Below, piece by piece: positions 35,639-47,483 of a DNA stretch of 64,000 bases; position 1 is the stretch's first letter; the number at the start of each line of letters is the position of its first letter. The notes under the pieces are model-generated. The model was not told where the DNA came from. It saw only the letters and a list, made by a program, of their open reading frames with translations, and did not search any database. Source of the stretch: Amia ocellicauda. Its lineage: Eukaryota; Chordata; Actinopteri; Amiiformes; Amiidae. The DNA lies in NCBI RefSeq assembly GCF_036373705.1, contig NC_089857.1, positions 35,350,784 through 35,414,783 on the forward strand, given 5' to 3'. The position numbers and the translations under genes are program-made.

Positions 35639-36684
35639 CACTATATGGCCAAAAGTATGTGGACATCTGCTCATCAAACATCTCATTCCAAAATCATGGA
35701 CATTAAAATGGATTTGGTCCCCCCTTTGATGCAATAACAGCATGCAGAGACTTGCTTCCATTCAGCCACAAGAGCATTACTGAGGTCAGGCATGATGTTG
35801 GGCGATTAGGCCTGGCTCACAGTTGGTGTTCCAATTAATCCCAAAGGTGTTCGATGGAGTTGAGGTCTGGGCTCTGTGCAGGCCAGTCGAGTTCTTCCAC
35901 CCGATCTCAACAAACTCTTTCTGTATGGACCTCAGTCTGTGCATGTGGGTATTGCAAAGGAAACAGGAAAGGGCCTTCCCCAAACTGCTGCCCAAAAGTT
36001 GGATCATGCTCAAAATCATCTCGAATGTAATTTCATGCTGTAGCATAAATATTTCCCTTCAGTGGAACTAAAAGGTCCGAACCATGAACAGCTCTAGACC
36101 TCCTCCAAAGTTTACAGTTAGTACTATCCATTTGGGCAGGTAGCGTTCTCCTGGCATCCGCCAAACCCAGATCCATCCATCGGACTGCCAGATGGTGAAG
36201 CGTGATTCATCACTCCAGAGATTGTTTCCACTGCTCCAGAGTTCAATGGTGGCGATCTTTACACCACTCTAGTCAACGCTTGGCATTGTGCATGGTGATT
36301 TTAGTCTTGTGTGGCTGCCTGGCCATGGAAACCAATTTCATGAAGCTCCCAACGAACAGTTCTTGTGCTGACGTTGCTTCCAGAGGCAGTTTGGCCAAAT
36401 ATTGACTGAAGGGGGTGAATACTTATGCATTCAATCATTTTCGATTTAGGCTTTGTAATTTAGACAATTCGCCAAGACATTATGGACATTTTCAGTGTTG
36501 ATTAGTGGAAAAAACTCCCGATTAAATCCATTCTGATTTCATCTTGTAACACAATATGTGGAAAAGTCCAAGGGGGGTGAATTATTTTTAGAGCCACTGT
36601 ATACATCTGTCAGCAATGGGTATGACTGAAATAGCTAGATCCACTATTTAGAAGGGGTGTCCACATACTGTTGGCCTTGTAGTG
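35639..36684 (-). mobile_element. Tc1-like transposon D, relic
   Basis: The terminal repeats are CACTATATGGCCAAAAGTAT at the left and its diverged complement (GGTGTCCACATACTG, then TTGGCCTTGTAGTG) at the right, with TA on each side. Minus-strand remnants of a transposase are visible (for example around 35820-35900 and 36160-36310), but no frame is open for long. A fragment of Tc1 family C is inserted near its right end. Confidence 0.82.
36393..36602 (+). mobile_element. 3' fragment of Tc1 family C inside element D
   Basis: Sequence from CCAAATATTGACTGAAGGGG to GAGCCACTGTA closely matches the last 210 bases of Tc1 element C (29760-29976). It interrupts element D within its transposase remnant. 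It keeps only one terminal repeat, so it arrived by an abortive or recombination event. Confidence 0.8.
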
Positions 36685-37699
36685 TAAACATACTGGACAG
36701 TCCAGTAAAATACTGGCCGTCTGGCAACCCTAATTGCCACAGACATCTTTACAATTTTCTACTTTCATGTTTGAATGGTTAAACAGATGCTTGTTATTCA
36801 TGTATATTTTTTTAAACAGTTATTTACATAAAATAAGTAAAAAAATAAATAAAAAAAAAATAAAAAAAAAGGAAACGTTATAAATAACGATCCCATCCTA
36901 GTTTGCACTGGTTTTTGTGGCTCCAGAGCTAGAGCTGGTTAAAAGCAGCCGGAGCCGGAACAGCAGTGTGGAGCTGCCCTGGAGTACTCTAAAGACATGC
37001 TGCTTAGTTTGACTGTTCACAACTGCCCTGTAGTGCGTGTCTGACTAGTGCAGAGCTATGGGTAATGATCTCATCCTGTAAAGGACTGATGAAGGCTGGA
37101 AGGATGGATAGAAATTATACATCAATGATTAGATTACACACACATGCACACACACGTGCACTTGAGAGTGGGTGAGTTATAGTAGTCAAAATGTGTGCAT
37201 CTGATCCAAACACACCACAGTTCCAAGTTATTACATCCATAGGTATAGTGGAAGATGCAATGTGAAATAATTAATCCAGACTTGGCATCACAAGTTGTAT
37301 ATTGACATCTAGTGGCGAATTTAAGAAAAAAAAAGCCTTTATATTCATATTGCATAAATAAAATCGGTCTGAACCATGGACATCATAGTTATAAAGTTTC
37401 TGTTCTCGTGCTGAATATCATACATAGTACATTCATTTGTATCTGCTTTTGACAAATGTGATACCCAAGGTGCTTTTGAATTTAGAAGTTTAAGAGCTTG
37501 ACTGTGCATGGCTCAGCATGGAATAAGTATGTAACCTCCTTAAATAAATACACATTCATGCATAAATTACTTTCCTTTTAGCTAAATAGTAGTATTACAA
37601 ATGTGTTAAAATATAGGTTGCCTCGTGGGATAAGAACAGTGGAACTGTCCCTTTAAGTTTAAGCAGCAAGTAAATTGCAGTTTAATCATATAGGTCGTG

Positions 37700-37924
37700 T
37701 TCATATAGCTCACAATTACGCAGTTGTGCGCGGATCTACGCTGCTCCACCAATGGGATCATGGGATTCCGCAGTTCTGCGCAGGACTGCGGAAATCTGCG
37801 CAACAAGAACACGACCACGAGTCTTACGAAATCGAAAGTTGTACCTCGGACAGGAGGCGCTCCGTGCCGGCTGCCGGGCGTGGCATCGTGCGCTCTTCTT
37901 TAAACCGTGACTGAGAAGCGGAGC
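37700..37924 (+). promoter_or_regulatory. SLC35D2: Probable SLC35D2 promoter/5' UTR
   Basis: GC-richer DNA just upstream of the SLC35D2 start codon. It has a CCAAT box at 37748-37752 and a near-perfect 24-bp palindrome at 37768-37791 built on CTGCGCAG, followed by another CTGCGCA. No TATA box is obvious. An in-frame TAA at 37901-37903 sets the first usable ATG at 37925. The NRF-1-like look of TGCGCA repeats is only suggestive. Confidence 0.45.
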
Positions 37925-40900
37925 ATGAAAATGCAGGTTTCCACTTCAGTTTCGTTACCTGATTCAGAACAAGTGCATTCTAGATTAGTTAAAGTTCTCT
38001 CAGCGATGTTTTATGCCGCCAGCTCTTTTCTCATTATTCTAGTGAACAAAAACATCCTTACAAACTACAGGTGAGCTGCTTGCTTGGACTAGATTCAGAC
38101 AACTTCCGGGTTTCATTTCCAGTCCTGTTTACCTGACGATTGATTTAGACATTGATTTGCGTTGGACTGTTTTGCTGATGTTATTGAGGGCATGTGTACA
38201 TCCACATATGAACTCCAGGGTCTCCTATATGTAAATCAACTTTAACATATTTAATTGTTGAAATGCATGTTATTTAGATAGAATACAGCATCATGATAAT
38301 AAACAACAACGATGACAGTCCTGTGTTTTCTCCCTAGGTTCCCTTCTTATCTCTTCCTAGGGATTTGTCAGGTAAGTGAATTTATACCATGTATTTTAAT
38401 ATATAAATCACAGTACATTTATACAGTAATTATTAACATAAAACTTTCACATAGGACTTACTGAAAGTTATTGTAATTTTTCAATGCATTTAAAATAGCA
38501 ATCCTTAAAATCCTGACAAATATAATTTAAGGTTAAATAGCAAATGTATGAATTACTAGTGATACACCTGTAAGACATTTAATTGTGTTTGCACAACTCT
38601 GTTCCAGATGGCGACAACAATACTTGTACTCTACACTGCAAAACTGACTCAAACTATTAGTTTTCCAGATTTTGACAGAAATATACCTTATAAGGTAAGT
38701 CTGACATGTTTAAAAATAATTAGTTTAAAATGAAAAATTGCTAGTTATACATCCATCAGCTACTGGGACAACAGATAAATACCAATGTTAGTTCTTCACA
38801 GTGTCGATCCGCCCCTGGCCTTCGATGTGCAGAGTAGTAGTACGGTTTGCTTTTCCTCCTGTAGCGGAGTTTCTATGACAGCTCTCTAGTTTGTAGTAAA
38901 TATATATAGTCCCTTATCTGATTTGCAATTGCATTTCTCCTAAGAATAAAATAATTTTCAGCACTGCTCTCCTTGAATCACTGAGACACTCCAGACTTGG
39001 TGACATTTCATTGCTGTGTTGTATGGACTGGTCCCGTCCCCCCCCCCCAACAAAAATAATAATAATCCATCAATTCTCAAGATGTGGTTAATCACAATAT
39101 GTATGCATTGTTCAAAGTGAGCTGTTCTATTTGACAGATTTTTCCACTACCACTTCTTTATGTTGGGAATCATGTGACAGGACTGGCAAGCACAAAGAAA
39201 TTAAGGTATAGTATGTTCTAATCAGACAAACATAATCTTTGTCTCTACCAACACGTGTTGATATGGCAATCATGAATGCAATAGATTATCTACTATAAGG
39301 TTACAAAACATTCTATTCACTTTATAGCTTGTGGTAGGCTTTATGTCAGTCATTACAAAGGTGGGAACAGTTTGACAAGGCAGCAAAGTTTCTATTTAAA
39401 AATAAATAAAAAGATGCATTTATTGATATTGCTGCCAAAATTTAAAAAAAAACAAATACTAAAAACTTAGAAACAAGCAGGACTGTTCCTTCAATAAAGC
39501 ATTCAAGACTACTTACCAAAATAGAAGAAAACACCACCACCGTAAATAAATACCTAAAGCAGGCTCAAAGTTGAGTGCTCAGTATTGCTAGTACAGCTCT
39601 CTCAATCTGAGCACATTAACCCTACCTATATACTCCTTGTGCAGGGCCGATCCCTTAGATCAAACCATTATCATTTATAGGGGAACAATGCAAAAATACA
39701 TTAAAAAAATACATATATAAAGTTAACACAAAAAAGTATAATGTTTTTAATTAAATTAAAATATAACAAGATATGTCTATAAATGTATACACATCAAGTA
39801 CAAAAGAAATACAAATGCAAATAATGAGCTTCTCCAATCAGAGGTGGAAAAAACTACATTGGGCCCACATGGGGTTATGGTAATAAATTACATAAAGCCC
39901 CTCAGAAAACAAACAAACCAAAGACAAGTTTATTTTATGTTTTCCCTCCCTTATAAGGACATGGTGTACTGCCGTACATGACTTAAAATATAATACATTT
40001 AATACACAACACAGCACCCAAACATGTCCTGGATCTCCCTGTATAAGGGCATCTGCTAAGAAATAAATAATAAAACATGTCAGACAAACAGTCACTGTTT
40101 GCAATGCCACATTAGTTTCTGTAACTTTGCAGTCAGAAATGAATTAAATGGGTATCATTTTAATCTGATACAGACATGCTTTCTGCTTTGTCAAAGAGAT
40201 TAATTAAACAAACAAATGTGAATCCTAGGTTGTTGTTGTTTATTTAATTTTTTTTGTATGTCTCTTTAAAATACAGCCAAAAAATCACTTTGGATAAAAG
40301 TGTCTGTAAACTGACTAATTTATAAAGTTCTTAATTCAATTTTAGTTTAATTTCCATAAACAAGTTCCACCTTTTGAACAAATATGAACACACCTGTTAA
40401 AGTGTTTCCTCACAAGTTGCCTGACTGCATATTGTGTACAACCAGCTCTTGATTCCCTTTTTCTTTATTCCACAGTTTACCAATGTTCACTGTTCTGAGG
40501 AAATTTACAATTCTAATGACAATGATCCTTGAATCAAGACTGTTAAGGTAATATACTTTTTGAATTTTCATTATTGTTTCGCCATATGTTCAAACAATCA
40601 TATGTGGAGATAGTAAATGTACAGCTGGAAAGAAACAAATGTTAAACTGAAGATTTCTCATGAAAACGTTCAGTATTTGTTACTATTGCTTATCAGGCAT
40701 GATAGTGTTATTTGAACCATGGGGTAACATGTAATCTTAATACCATGCCCTGCTTTCTTTGTATTAATTTCCATACCTATATAAAATGCACAACTCAAAT
40801 TTCATGTTCACCTCAAGCACTTCAGTGCACTGCTCAGTTGCAAGACAGAATCTGAAAACTCAGTTGAAAACATGCTCCCACCTTCACATCAGTCTAACAT

Positions 40901-43900
40901 GATCAATTCAACAGAATATCAATAGGTTCTGAGCACTGTCTTTATTCCTGCTTCATTCATGATGTGTTAGTATTGTGGTATTGGTCACTGGGCTGTGATG
41001 CTATGTAATACTTAATTGTACTGAATGCTTGAAGGCTAACAATGTATACGGTGTCCTTAGTCTAGTATATGATTGAAAACCACAAACGAGCACTCAGGAC
41101 TGGGACAATAATAAACTATATTGTCCTGCTCTGATCAGGGGCTCCTAAAATTCTCTTCAGCTCAGAAGTGCACACACGCCTTGTGTGAATCTTTGAACAA
41201 CCAGCAGGGATACACTTCAATGTAACGTGCTCACTGTTATGATCCTGCTTCAGTGAAAAGGAATTGGTATGAACAAGGTCAGCCTGGGTCTAATGTTCAT
41301 ACCCCAAAGCTGGCGACTTCATCACCACATTGACACAATTTCCCAGATCTGATTATTAGATGCTGTCTTCATCCTTGGCCTTCTACCAGAGGTTATGCAT
41401 CTTACAGCATAATAAAAAAATCACCTGAATGATAAATGCATGGACATACAAATAACCTTACACCTTTTTACATCTCCGCATGTCTGTCTCCTCCTCTTCG
41501 CTGTCAAAAGCGTAAGGTTCATTAGCTAATCTAAACCAAACTGGGTCATATGAGGAAAGTCTGAATACTGGCTATACAAAATGCCTATTAATGTCATAAA
41601 TGATGCACTTTCTTTCAAAATGTTTAAGTCCTTCAATCTTTCAATAGTAGCAATTAAGGCAGCTTTATTGTTTGGCAATTTTTTTCTTTTTTCCTGAGTC
41701 TGTTCCATATTAACTTATTAATTCCTTTATTGTTTTCAGAAAGTCATTCCCACATTCTGTTGTGCTTTGTGTGACTGGGATGATCCTTGGAGCTTTGATA
41801 GCAGCTTGGTAAAGCCACATGATGTATTTATTTTTCCAACAACAATGCTTAAGAGACTGGTATAATTGTATCTTCTACAATTATTTTAGAAATACTTTAC
41901 ATCATTGCTCAAATGTGTAATTTCAGCTTCAGTCACTTTAGTATTCTGAAATCAGTCACTCCCCCACACCTAATATACATGTGATTTTATCAAATCCTAT
42001 TTGTTTAACTTTTGTTTAATTTTCATTTTGCCGTCTTGTCTTGAAAGAATGTTTTTCAGACACTAATGAATTATGTGAATGGTTATGATTTTACACATTG
42101 TATGTTTTCTCTAAACATAGTAACATGACTATATTTCTTAATTCGTCAGCTCGGATCTTGCTTTTGATTTTGAAGGATACATCTTCATTTTTCTCAATGA
42201 CCTGTTCACAGCTGCCAGTGGAGTGTACACCAAAAAGAAACTTGACTCCTCTGAGGTAGAGCTCACATGCTGGTACTCTATTGAATGTCACTTACACTCA
42301 TTCCTTGCCCTGTTATTTTCAAACGAATAGCTCACTTTCATTAAAACAGGCAGGACCTTGTTACTCTTCCTTTTAGACCGAAAGCGAAGCTCATCCTTGA
42401 TTAGTGTATTTTCCCTAGTTTCTTATTTTGGTCTCTAAGGCCCCCACTGTACAAGAGTTAAGTATTGTTGTATCATATTTTCAAGGGTCTAATTTTATCT
42501 AAAGCTGCTATTAGGATTTAAACGTCTGAGGTCTTTCTGATTCCTAATGCATGCAATGCAGACTGCTCTCCCATTAATTCTAGGTACTTTCCAAGAACAA
42601 ACTGTCTAGGGGATTTCTAGAACAGTATAAAGTAACTGGCAGCCTCTTTCACATTACCCAGTTTTTGCTGTCCTGAACTATTTGTAAAATAAACAAAACA
42701 AAAAAGTGTACTACCTAATGTATTTGAGAAGGGCATATTTTTTCATCAGAGTGGTTTAACCTTTCCATTTTGAGACACTAATTTGTTAATTTTACTTTGT
42801 GAGTCAGATTGATCATAACAAGTATTTCACCATCTAGCTAGACTTTGTTGCATCTTGTGAAGAGTGAGTGCAGACACAATAATATCTATTCATTTCATTC
42901 AAAGGGTCTTGGAAAATATGGGGTGCTGTTCTACAATGCATGCTTTATAATAATACCTACCATCCTAGCAAGCTTGTATACCGGAGACCTGCAAAAGGTA
43001 AAACTTATGTATAATGGAAAGGGAAGCAAATATCTGTTTTGTTTTACATATCAGTAATAATTTATATATCATTAATTGTAGGCCATTGCTTTTGATCACT
43101 GGATGAAATACACCTTCGTTTGTCACTTCCTGTTGTCTTGTATTTTGGGGTAAGAAGCATGGTGATTCACCTTTACATTAATTATGATGGGGAAATGCAG
43201 ACAGATTTTCTCCACTACTGGAGTAATAAGCAATAAGATGCATCCTCATTTTGCTGGAAACATATTGTCTGCTGATCTGAGTTGCTGAAGATCCTTCTGT
43301 CCAGATTTGTTGAAAAGCCTGTTTCTTCCATAATTAACCATTGCAACTTACTCAATTAACAACACAGATGATGCATTGGACAAGATAAATATTTTATCCT
43401 GAGCACTTCTTTAAACAGCAGCAAAAACGTAATCCATAATTGAATGAAACCTTTCCCAGAATAAAAACCATATCAAAGGGTAAGCGGTCATGTGTGTAGT
43501 AACAGTGTTCTGTTGCCCCCTCCAGGTTTGTTCTGATGTATTCCATCGTGCTTTGCAGCCATTACAACTCGGCCCTCACAACTACAGTAGTTGGAGCCAT
43601 AAAGGTATGTCCCAAAATGTTAAAATCTAAGGGGCTCCTGGGGTACACATCTGATAAAAGTACTCCTCCAAAAGTTCACTGTGAGTTCTATATGCTGGAC
43701 AAGCTGGTATCCAGCCTATACCCTTGCCAGCTTTGTCCAAGACTTCCCAGGGGGCAGTGCACGAATGACTGAGTGTTGCCAGGGAAGGGTAGGTTGAAGC
43801 TGACTAATACAAATATGGTTCACTGCACACGTGACTCTTGATCTTGCTCAGGCACCTGAAACTTGAGGATATTAGCTGTTCAAACCTTTGAATATGTAAG

Positions 43901-44624
43901 TATAGGACCAGGAAAAGTCCAGTAACTACACATTTCTGTGTATTTCCATAAAAACAAGAGCCATTACACACAAATCATTTTAATACTTAAATATAACATA
44001 ATTTGTCAATTTGTCACATAATTTTCCATTTTGTGTTTTTCTAGAACGTGGGTGTGGCTTACATCGGCATGTTTGTGGGGGGAGACTATGTATTCTCATT
44101 TTTGAACTTCATTGGATTAAATATTTGGTAAGTTATATCTGCAGCAAACTGTTTTATGAGTTTTGTCATGGATTTATAACATGAATGTATTTTAATCTTC
44201 TAATAAGTATTAACCTCACATCCACTCTAAATTCAGACTACTAGTCTGCCAAAGGTCAATAATGGTTTAAAGTAGACCAGCCTTTTTAATGTAGATAGAA
44301 ACCAGTACTGGAAGCTGGTACTATAAACATTAAGTTCACTGGCTAATAACTGAATTGGTGCACTAAGCCTCTAAACACGGGTTACTATTCTGTAGCCTTC
44401 TAGGAAGAATAATTAGTCCAATGACGCATTTGGTATCTCATTTTAATTTTGCTGTATTAAGTAAACGGGTAATATATAGTCTCCTGAACTAAAACTTGTT
44501 GCTTTTATTCTACAGCATGTCTGGAGGGCTCACGTATTCCTTCTTTACGTTCCGAAGCAATTCACGCATTTCAACTTCAACATCCGTTAGTGATCATGAG
44601 TTAAGCAAAGGTCAAAGTACTTAA
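37925..44624 (+). CDS. SLC35D2: Nucleotide-sugar transporter SLC35D2, 12 exons
   Basis: A Golgi multi-pass antiporter that moves UDP-GlcNAc, UDP-glucose or GDP-mannose into the lumen for glycan synthesis (family knowledge). Exons: 37925-38070, 38338-38371, 38608-38694, 39138-39205, 40476-40547, 41740-41808, 42150-42255, 42905-42997, 43082-43149, 43526-43604, 44045-44127, 44516-44624. Every junction is GT/AG and phases close to 1014 bp, 337 aa, the same length as human SLC35D2. Family marks include [19 protein letters not shown] (residues 40-58), [20 protein letters not shown] (about 100-120), [31 protein letters not shown] and [14 protein letters not shown]. About ten hydrophobic segments are visible. 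The alternative paralogue SLC35D1 is less likely, given its neighbours ZNF367 and HABP4. No lesion seen. It reads away from HSD17B3 and toward ZNF367. Confidence 0.95.
40015..40075 (+). mobile_element. L2-type 3' tail fragment
   Basis: CCTGTATAAGGGCATCTGCT followed by AAGAAATAAATAATAA, a short remnant of the L2 LINE tail seen elsewhere in the window, in SLC35D2 intron 4. Confidence 0.6.
40262..40312 (+). mobile_element. Second L2-like 3' tail fragment
   Basis: AATCACTTTGGATAAAAGTG then TCTGTAAACTGACTAA resembles the TCNCTTTGGATAAAAGCGTC end of L2-related elements. Only about 50 bases, in SLC35D2 intron 4. Confidence 0.5.
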
Positions 44625-44926
44625 TGTTCAGATGGCATTACAGATCATTCAAAAACCGTGAATGTGTTCATATGACACCTGTTTTTGCAGAAATTGTTAG
44701 TCTCAAAACACTTTTATGGAGCTGTGTTGACGACATTATCCATCCCTGGTTTTGTTTACAAATATTGTTTTGCCTTTATGGTGCGTCCTAAGTCAATAAT
44801 CAATTTTGCATTACAAATGGAGTTTTGTCATTTTCAACACATCTATCACTGTCAAAAACATTGAGAAACACCTTTCCCTTCTAACTGGCACTGAGGGACA
44901 AAACCTGAATGCGATGCAAGAGAGCG

Positions 44927-45836
44927 GACCTGGGTCAAATACGTATTTTCTGTATTTCCAATAACTTCAAATAATTTTCCAAAATCTAATTTTAAAAATG
45001 ATAAATTGTATCCTGTTTCAGATTACTATTTGAATGTATTTGAAAATACCTTTTAAAAGTATTTGTATGTATTTTGCAAATACTTCAAATGTATACTTCA
45101 AATACTACAACAAACTCAGCACAACAACAAACATGGTCTACAATTACCAACACATCAAGACTCCAACTGAAAGCAGATGTTGAGTTGCAGAAGTCTACCT
45201 TCTGTCATGTTGTGGCCACATTTGTGTTGTAGTTAAACTTCTAACAGTATTATGATTAGCACTGACTATGTGTTATGTGTGCAGGGTAGACATTTTTCCA
45301 GCAGTACACACAGTAGCTCAACTTTGAATAACAAACCAGTTTTTGTTCTTAGTCTCATCTCCTCACATCTATGATCTGTTAGCCAATGAGGGGAGGATAC
45401 AAGACAAAGAAAGAAAAACGGGTTTGATATTCAAAGTTGAACTACTGCTTTTACTGCTGGAAAAATATCTACCTTGCACACATAATACTTATACTATATG
45501 TGACGAGGAGTTAATGAAAGTGACCAATTTAGACTTTTGGGACAGACAGAATATTGTTCTCCTTGTTGGAACTATGTTAGAAATCTCACATTGTGTTTTT
45601 AATCTATAAGATTAAAGACACAATATGCTGTGTTAATGTTGTGCAAAGTTTGTTATTGATGTACAAATAAGGTTATATTTTCAAATATAACTCATTGACT
45701 CAAATACAAACAAAATGAAATGGTCAAACAGGATAGAATTTGTATTTTGTTTAATACAAAATTGAAATGGTATTTGATGTAATTAAAAATACAGAAATAC
45801 AAATCTGTAATGGTATTTGATAAAGGTCTGCTACTG
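44927..45836. mobile_element. DNA transposon relic with TCAAATAC-type terminal repeats
   Basis: The left end, GACCTGGGTCAAATACGTAT then TTTCTGTATTTCC, and the right end near 45800-45836 (AAATACAGAAATACAAATCT ... TTTGATAAAGGTCTG) are imperfect inverted repeats. This end type recurs in many fish genomes. The interior is AT-rich, and the only longish frame (45343-45609) shows no family motif. Non-autonomous; superfamily not assigned. Confidence 0.55.
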
Positions 45837-45932
45837 TTACGGTTACACTTACATTGGGAATTCCCAGTTAGTAGTCCCCAGTTAGTGGTCTGAGGAAATT
45901 CCACAATAGATCCTTATGGTAGATAAGTTATA

Positions 45933-47483
45933 CAGTTAGGTCCATAAATATTCGGACAGTGAAAACAATAGTCATCATTTTGGCTCTGTACGCCACCACA
46001 ATGGATTTGGAAAGAATCAAGTAGTTATTTAAGTGTAGATTTCCATCTTTCATTTGAGGGTAGTTACATTCAAATTGGGTGGATGGTGTAGGAATTACAC
46101 CCATTTTTATATGTGGTCCCCTCTATTTTAGGAGCTCAAAAGTATTTGGGCAAACTAACATAATCATGAGTTGAATTGTGAGTTTCAATACTTGGTTGCA
46201 AATCCTTTGCAGTCAATGACTGCCTGAAGTCTGGAACCCATAGACATCACCAGATGCTGTGTTTCTTCCCTGGTGATGCTCTGCCAGGCCTGTACTGCAG
46301 CTGTCTTTAGTTCCTGCTTGTACTTTGGGCCTTCTGCCTTCAGTTTTGCCTTAGAAATCAAAACAAACCAATCTGAGAGAGAGCAAAAACACCAAAAAGC
46401 CCGGAAGAACATGGATAACAACTGTGGTGGATGACAGAATAATTATTAAGAAAAACCCATTCACAACAGTTGGCCAGATCAAGAACACCTTCCAGGAGGT
46501 AGGCGTATCTGTGTCAAAGTCAACAATCAGGAGAAGACTTCACCAGAGTAAATACAGAGGGTTTACCACAAGATGTAAACGGGTAACAGGAAGATTAGAG
46601 TTTGCCAAAAAAAACATCGAAATAACCCTGTACAGTTCTGGAACAGCATCCTATGGACAGATGAGACAAAGATCAACTTGTACCAGAATGATGGGAAGAG
46701 AAGAGTATGGAGAAGGGAAGGAACTGCTCATGATCCGAAGCATACCACCTCATCTGTGAAGCATGTTATGGCATGGGCATGTATGGCTGCCAAGGAAACT
46801 GTTTCCCTTGTATTTATTGATGATGTGACTGCTGACAAAAGCAGCAGGATGAATTCTGAAGTGTTTAGGGCTATATTATCTGCTCAGATTCAGCCAAATG
46901 CTTCTAAACTCATTGGACAGCACTTCACAGTGCAGATGGACAATGACCCGAAGCATACTGCGAAAGCAACCCAAGACTTTTTTTAAGGTGAAGAAGTGGA
47001 ATATTCTGAAATGGCCAAGTCAATCACCTGACCTGAATCCAGTTGAGCATGCATTTCACTTACTGAAGGTAAAACTAAAGGCAAAACGCCCCAAGAACAA
47101 GCAGGAACTAAAGACAGCTGCAGTGCAGGCCTGGCAGAGCATCACCAGGGAAGAAACCCGGTATCTGGTGATGTCTATGGGCTCCAGACTTCAGGCAGTC
47201 ATTGACTGCAAAGGATTTGCAACCAAGTATTGAAACTCCCAATTTAATGAATGATTATGTTAGTTTGTCCATTTATTTTTGAGCCCCTAAAATAGGGGGG
47301 GGCACATACACTCATTTTTATAATTCCCACACCATCCACCCAATTTGGATGTAACTACCCTCAAATTAAAAATGAAAGTCTACACTTAAAGGACATTTTG
47401 ATTGTTTCCTTTCAAATCTATTGTGGTGGTTTAGATTCAAAATGACAATTTTGTCACTATCCAAATATTTATGGACCTAAATG
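45933..47483 (+). mobile_element. Tc1-like transposon E with rearranged 420-bp inverted ends
   Basis: The ends read CAGTTAGGTCCATAAATATT and its complement, with TA duplications at 45931-45932 and 47484-47485. Unlike a normal Tc1, the left 420 bp (45933-46352) is a diverged inverted copy of the right 418 bp (47066-47483), including about 190 bp of transposase C-terminal coding sequence and the stop. The expected 5' end and the start of the transposase are missing. The element thus has a fold-back structure. Confidence 0.85.
46380..47233 (+). pseudogene. Tc1-like transposase E, 5'-truncated and frameshifted
   Basis: It begins inside the protein, at KKPGRTWITTVVDD, and continues with the second DNA-binding helix region (FTTVGQIKNTFQEVGVSVSK). 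A frameshift near 46640 leads to LWTDETKINLYQNDGKRRVW (first catalytic Asp). [18 protein letters not shown] (second Asp) is followed by a stop at 46984, after which another frame gives [19 protein letters not shown] (third block) and the end CKGFATKY at 47233. The first helix-turn-helix is absent, replaced by the inverted copy of the 3' end. Not functional. Confidence 0.85.

Larger units (their letters stand above)
35191..36985. mobile_element. Probable hAT-type element inside the split repeat
   Basis: The segment begins AGTGTTGGGCATGCTCTGGC and both ends are rich in GGAGC/GCTCC motifs in opposite orientation (right end CCGGAGCCGGAACAGCAGTG). This suggests terminal inverted repeats of a hAT-like element. 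No transposase is readable. Class and exact limits are uncertain; it contains Tc1 element D. Confidence 0.35.
35090..37110. repeat. Split SINE-like repeat with nested insertions
   Basis: The left part (35090-35190) reads GTGGCACAGTGATTGGCACT and GTGGAGTTTGCCCATTCTCC. The right part (about 36986-37110) reads TACTCTAAAGACATGCTGCT and CTGTAAAGGACTGATGAAGG. These are recognisable as the two halves of one widespread fish repeat with a tRNA-like head. About 1.8 kb of younger DNA separates them. Confidence 0.5.
34305..37924. other. Head-to-head spacer between HSD17B3 and SLC35D2
   Basis: The 3.6 kb between the two start codons is filled in its middle by nested repeats (35090-37110), leaving about 0.8 kb on each gene's side. 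The HSD17B3 side is AT-rich with no obvious CpG island. The SLC35D2 side turns GC-richer from about 37700. No other gene is seen. Confidence 0.6.

Noticed and set aside
46185-46421. Minus-strand frame ending GFATKY at the left of Tc1 element E
   Set aside because: Not a separate gene: it is the inverted copy of the element's own 3' coding end.
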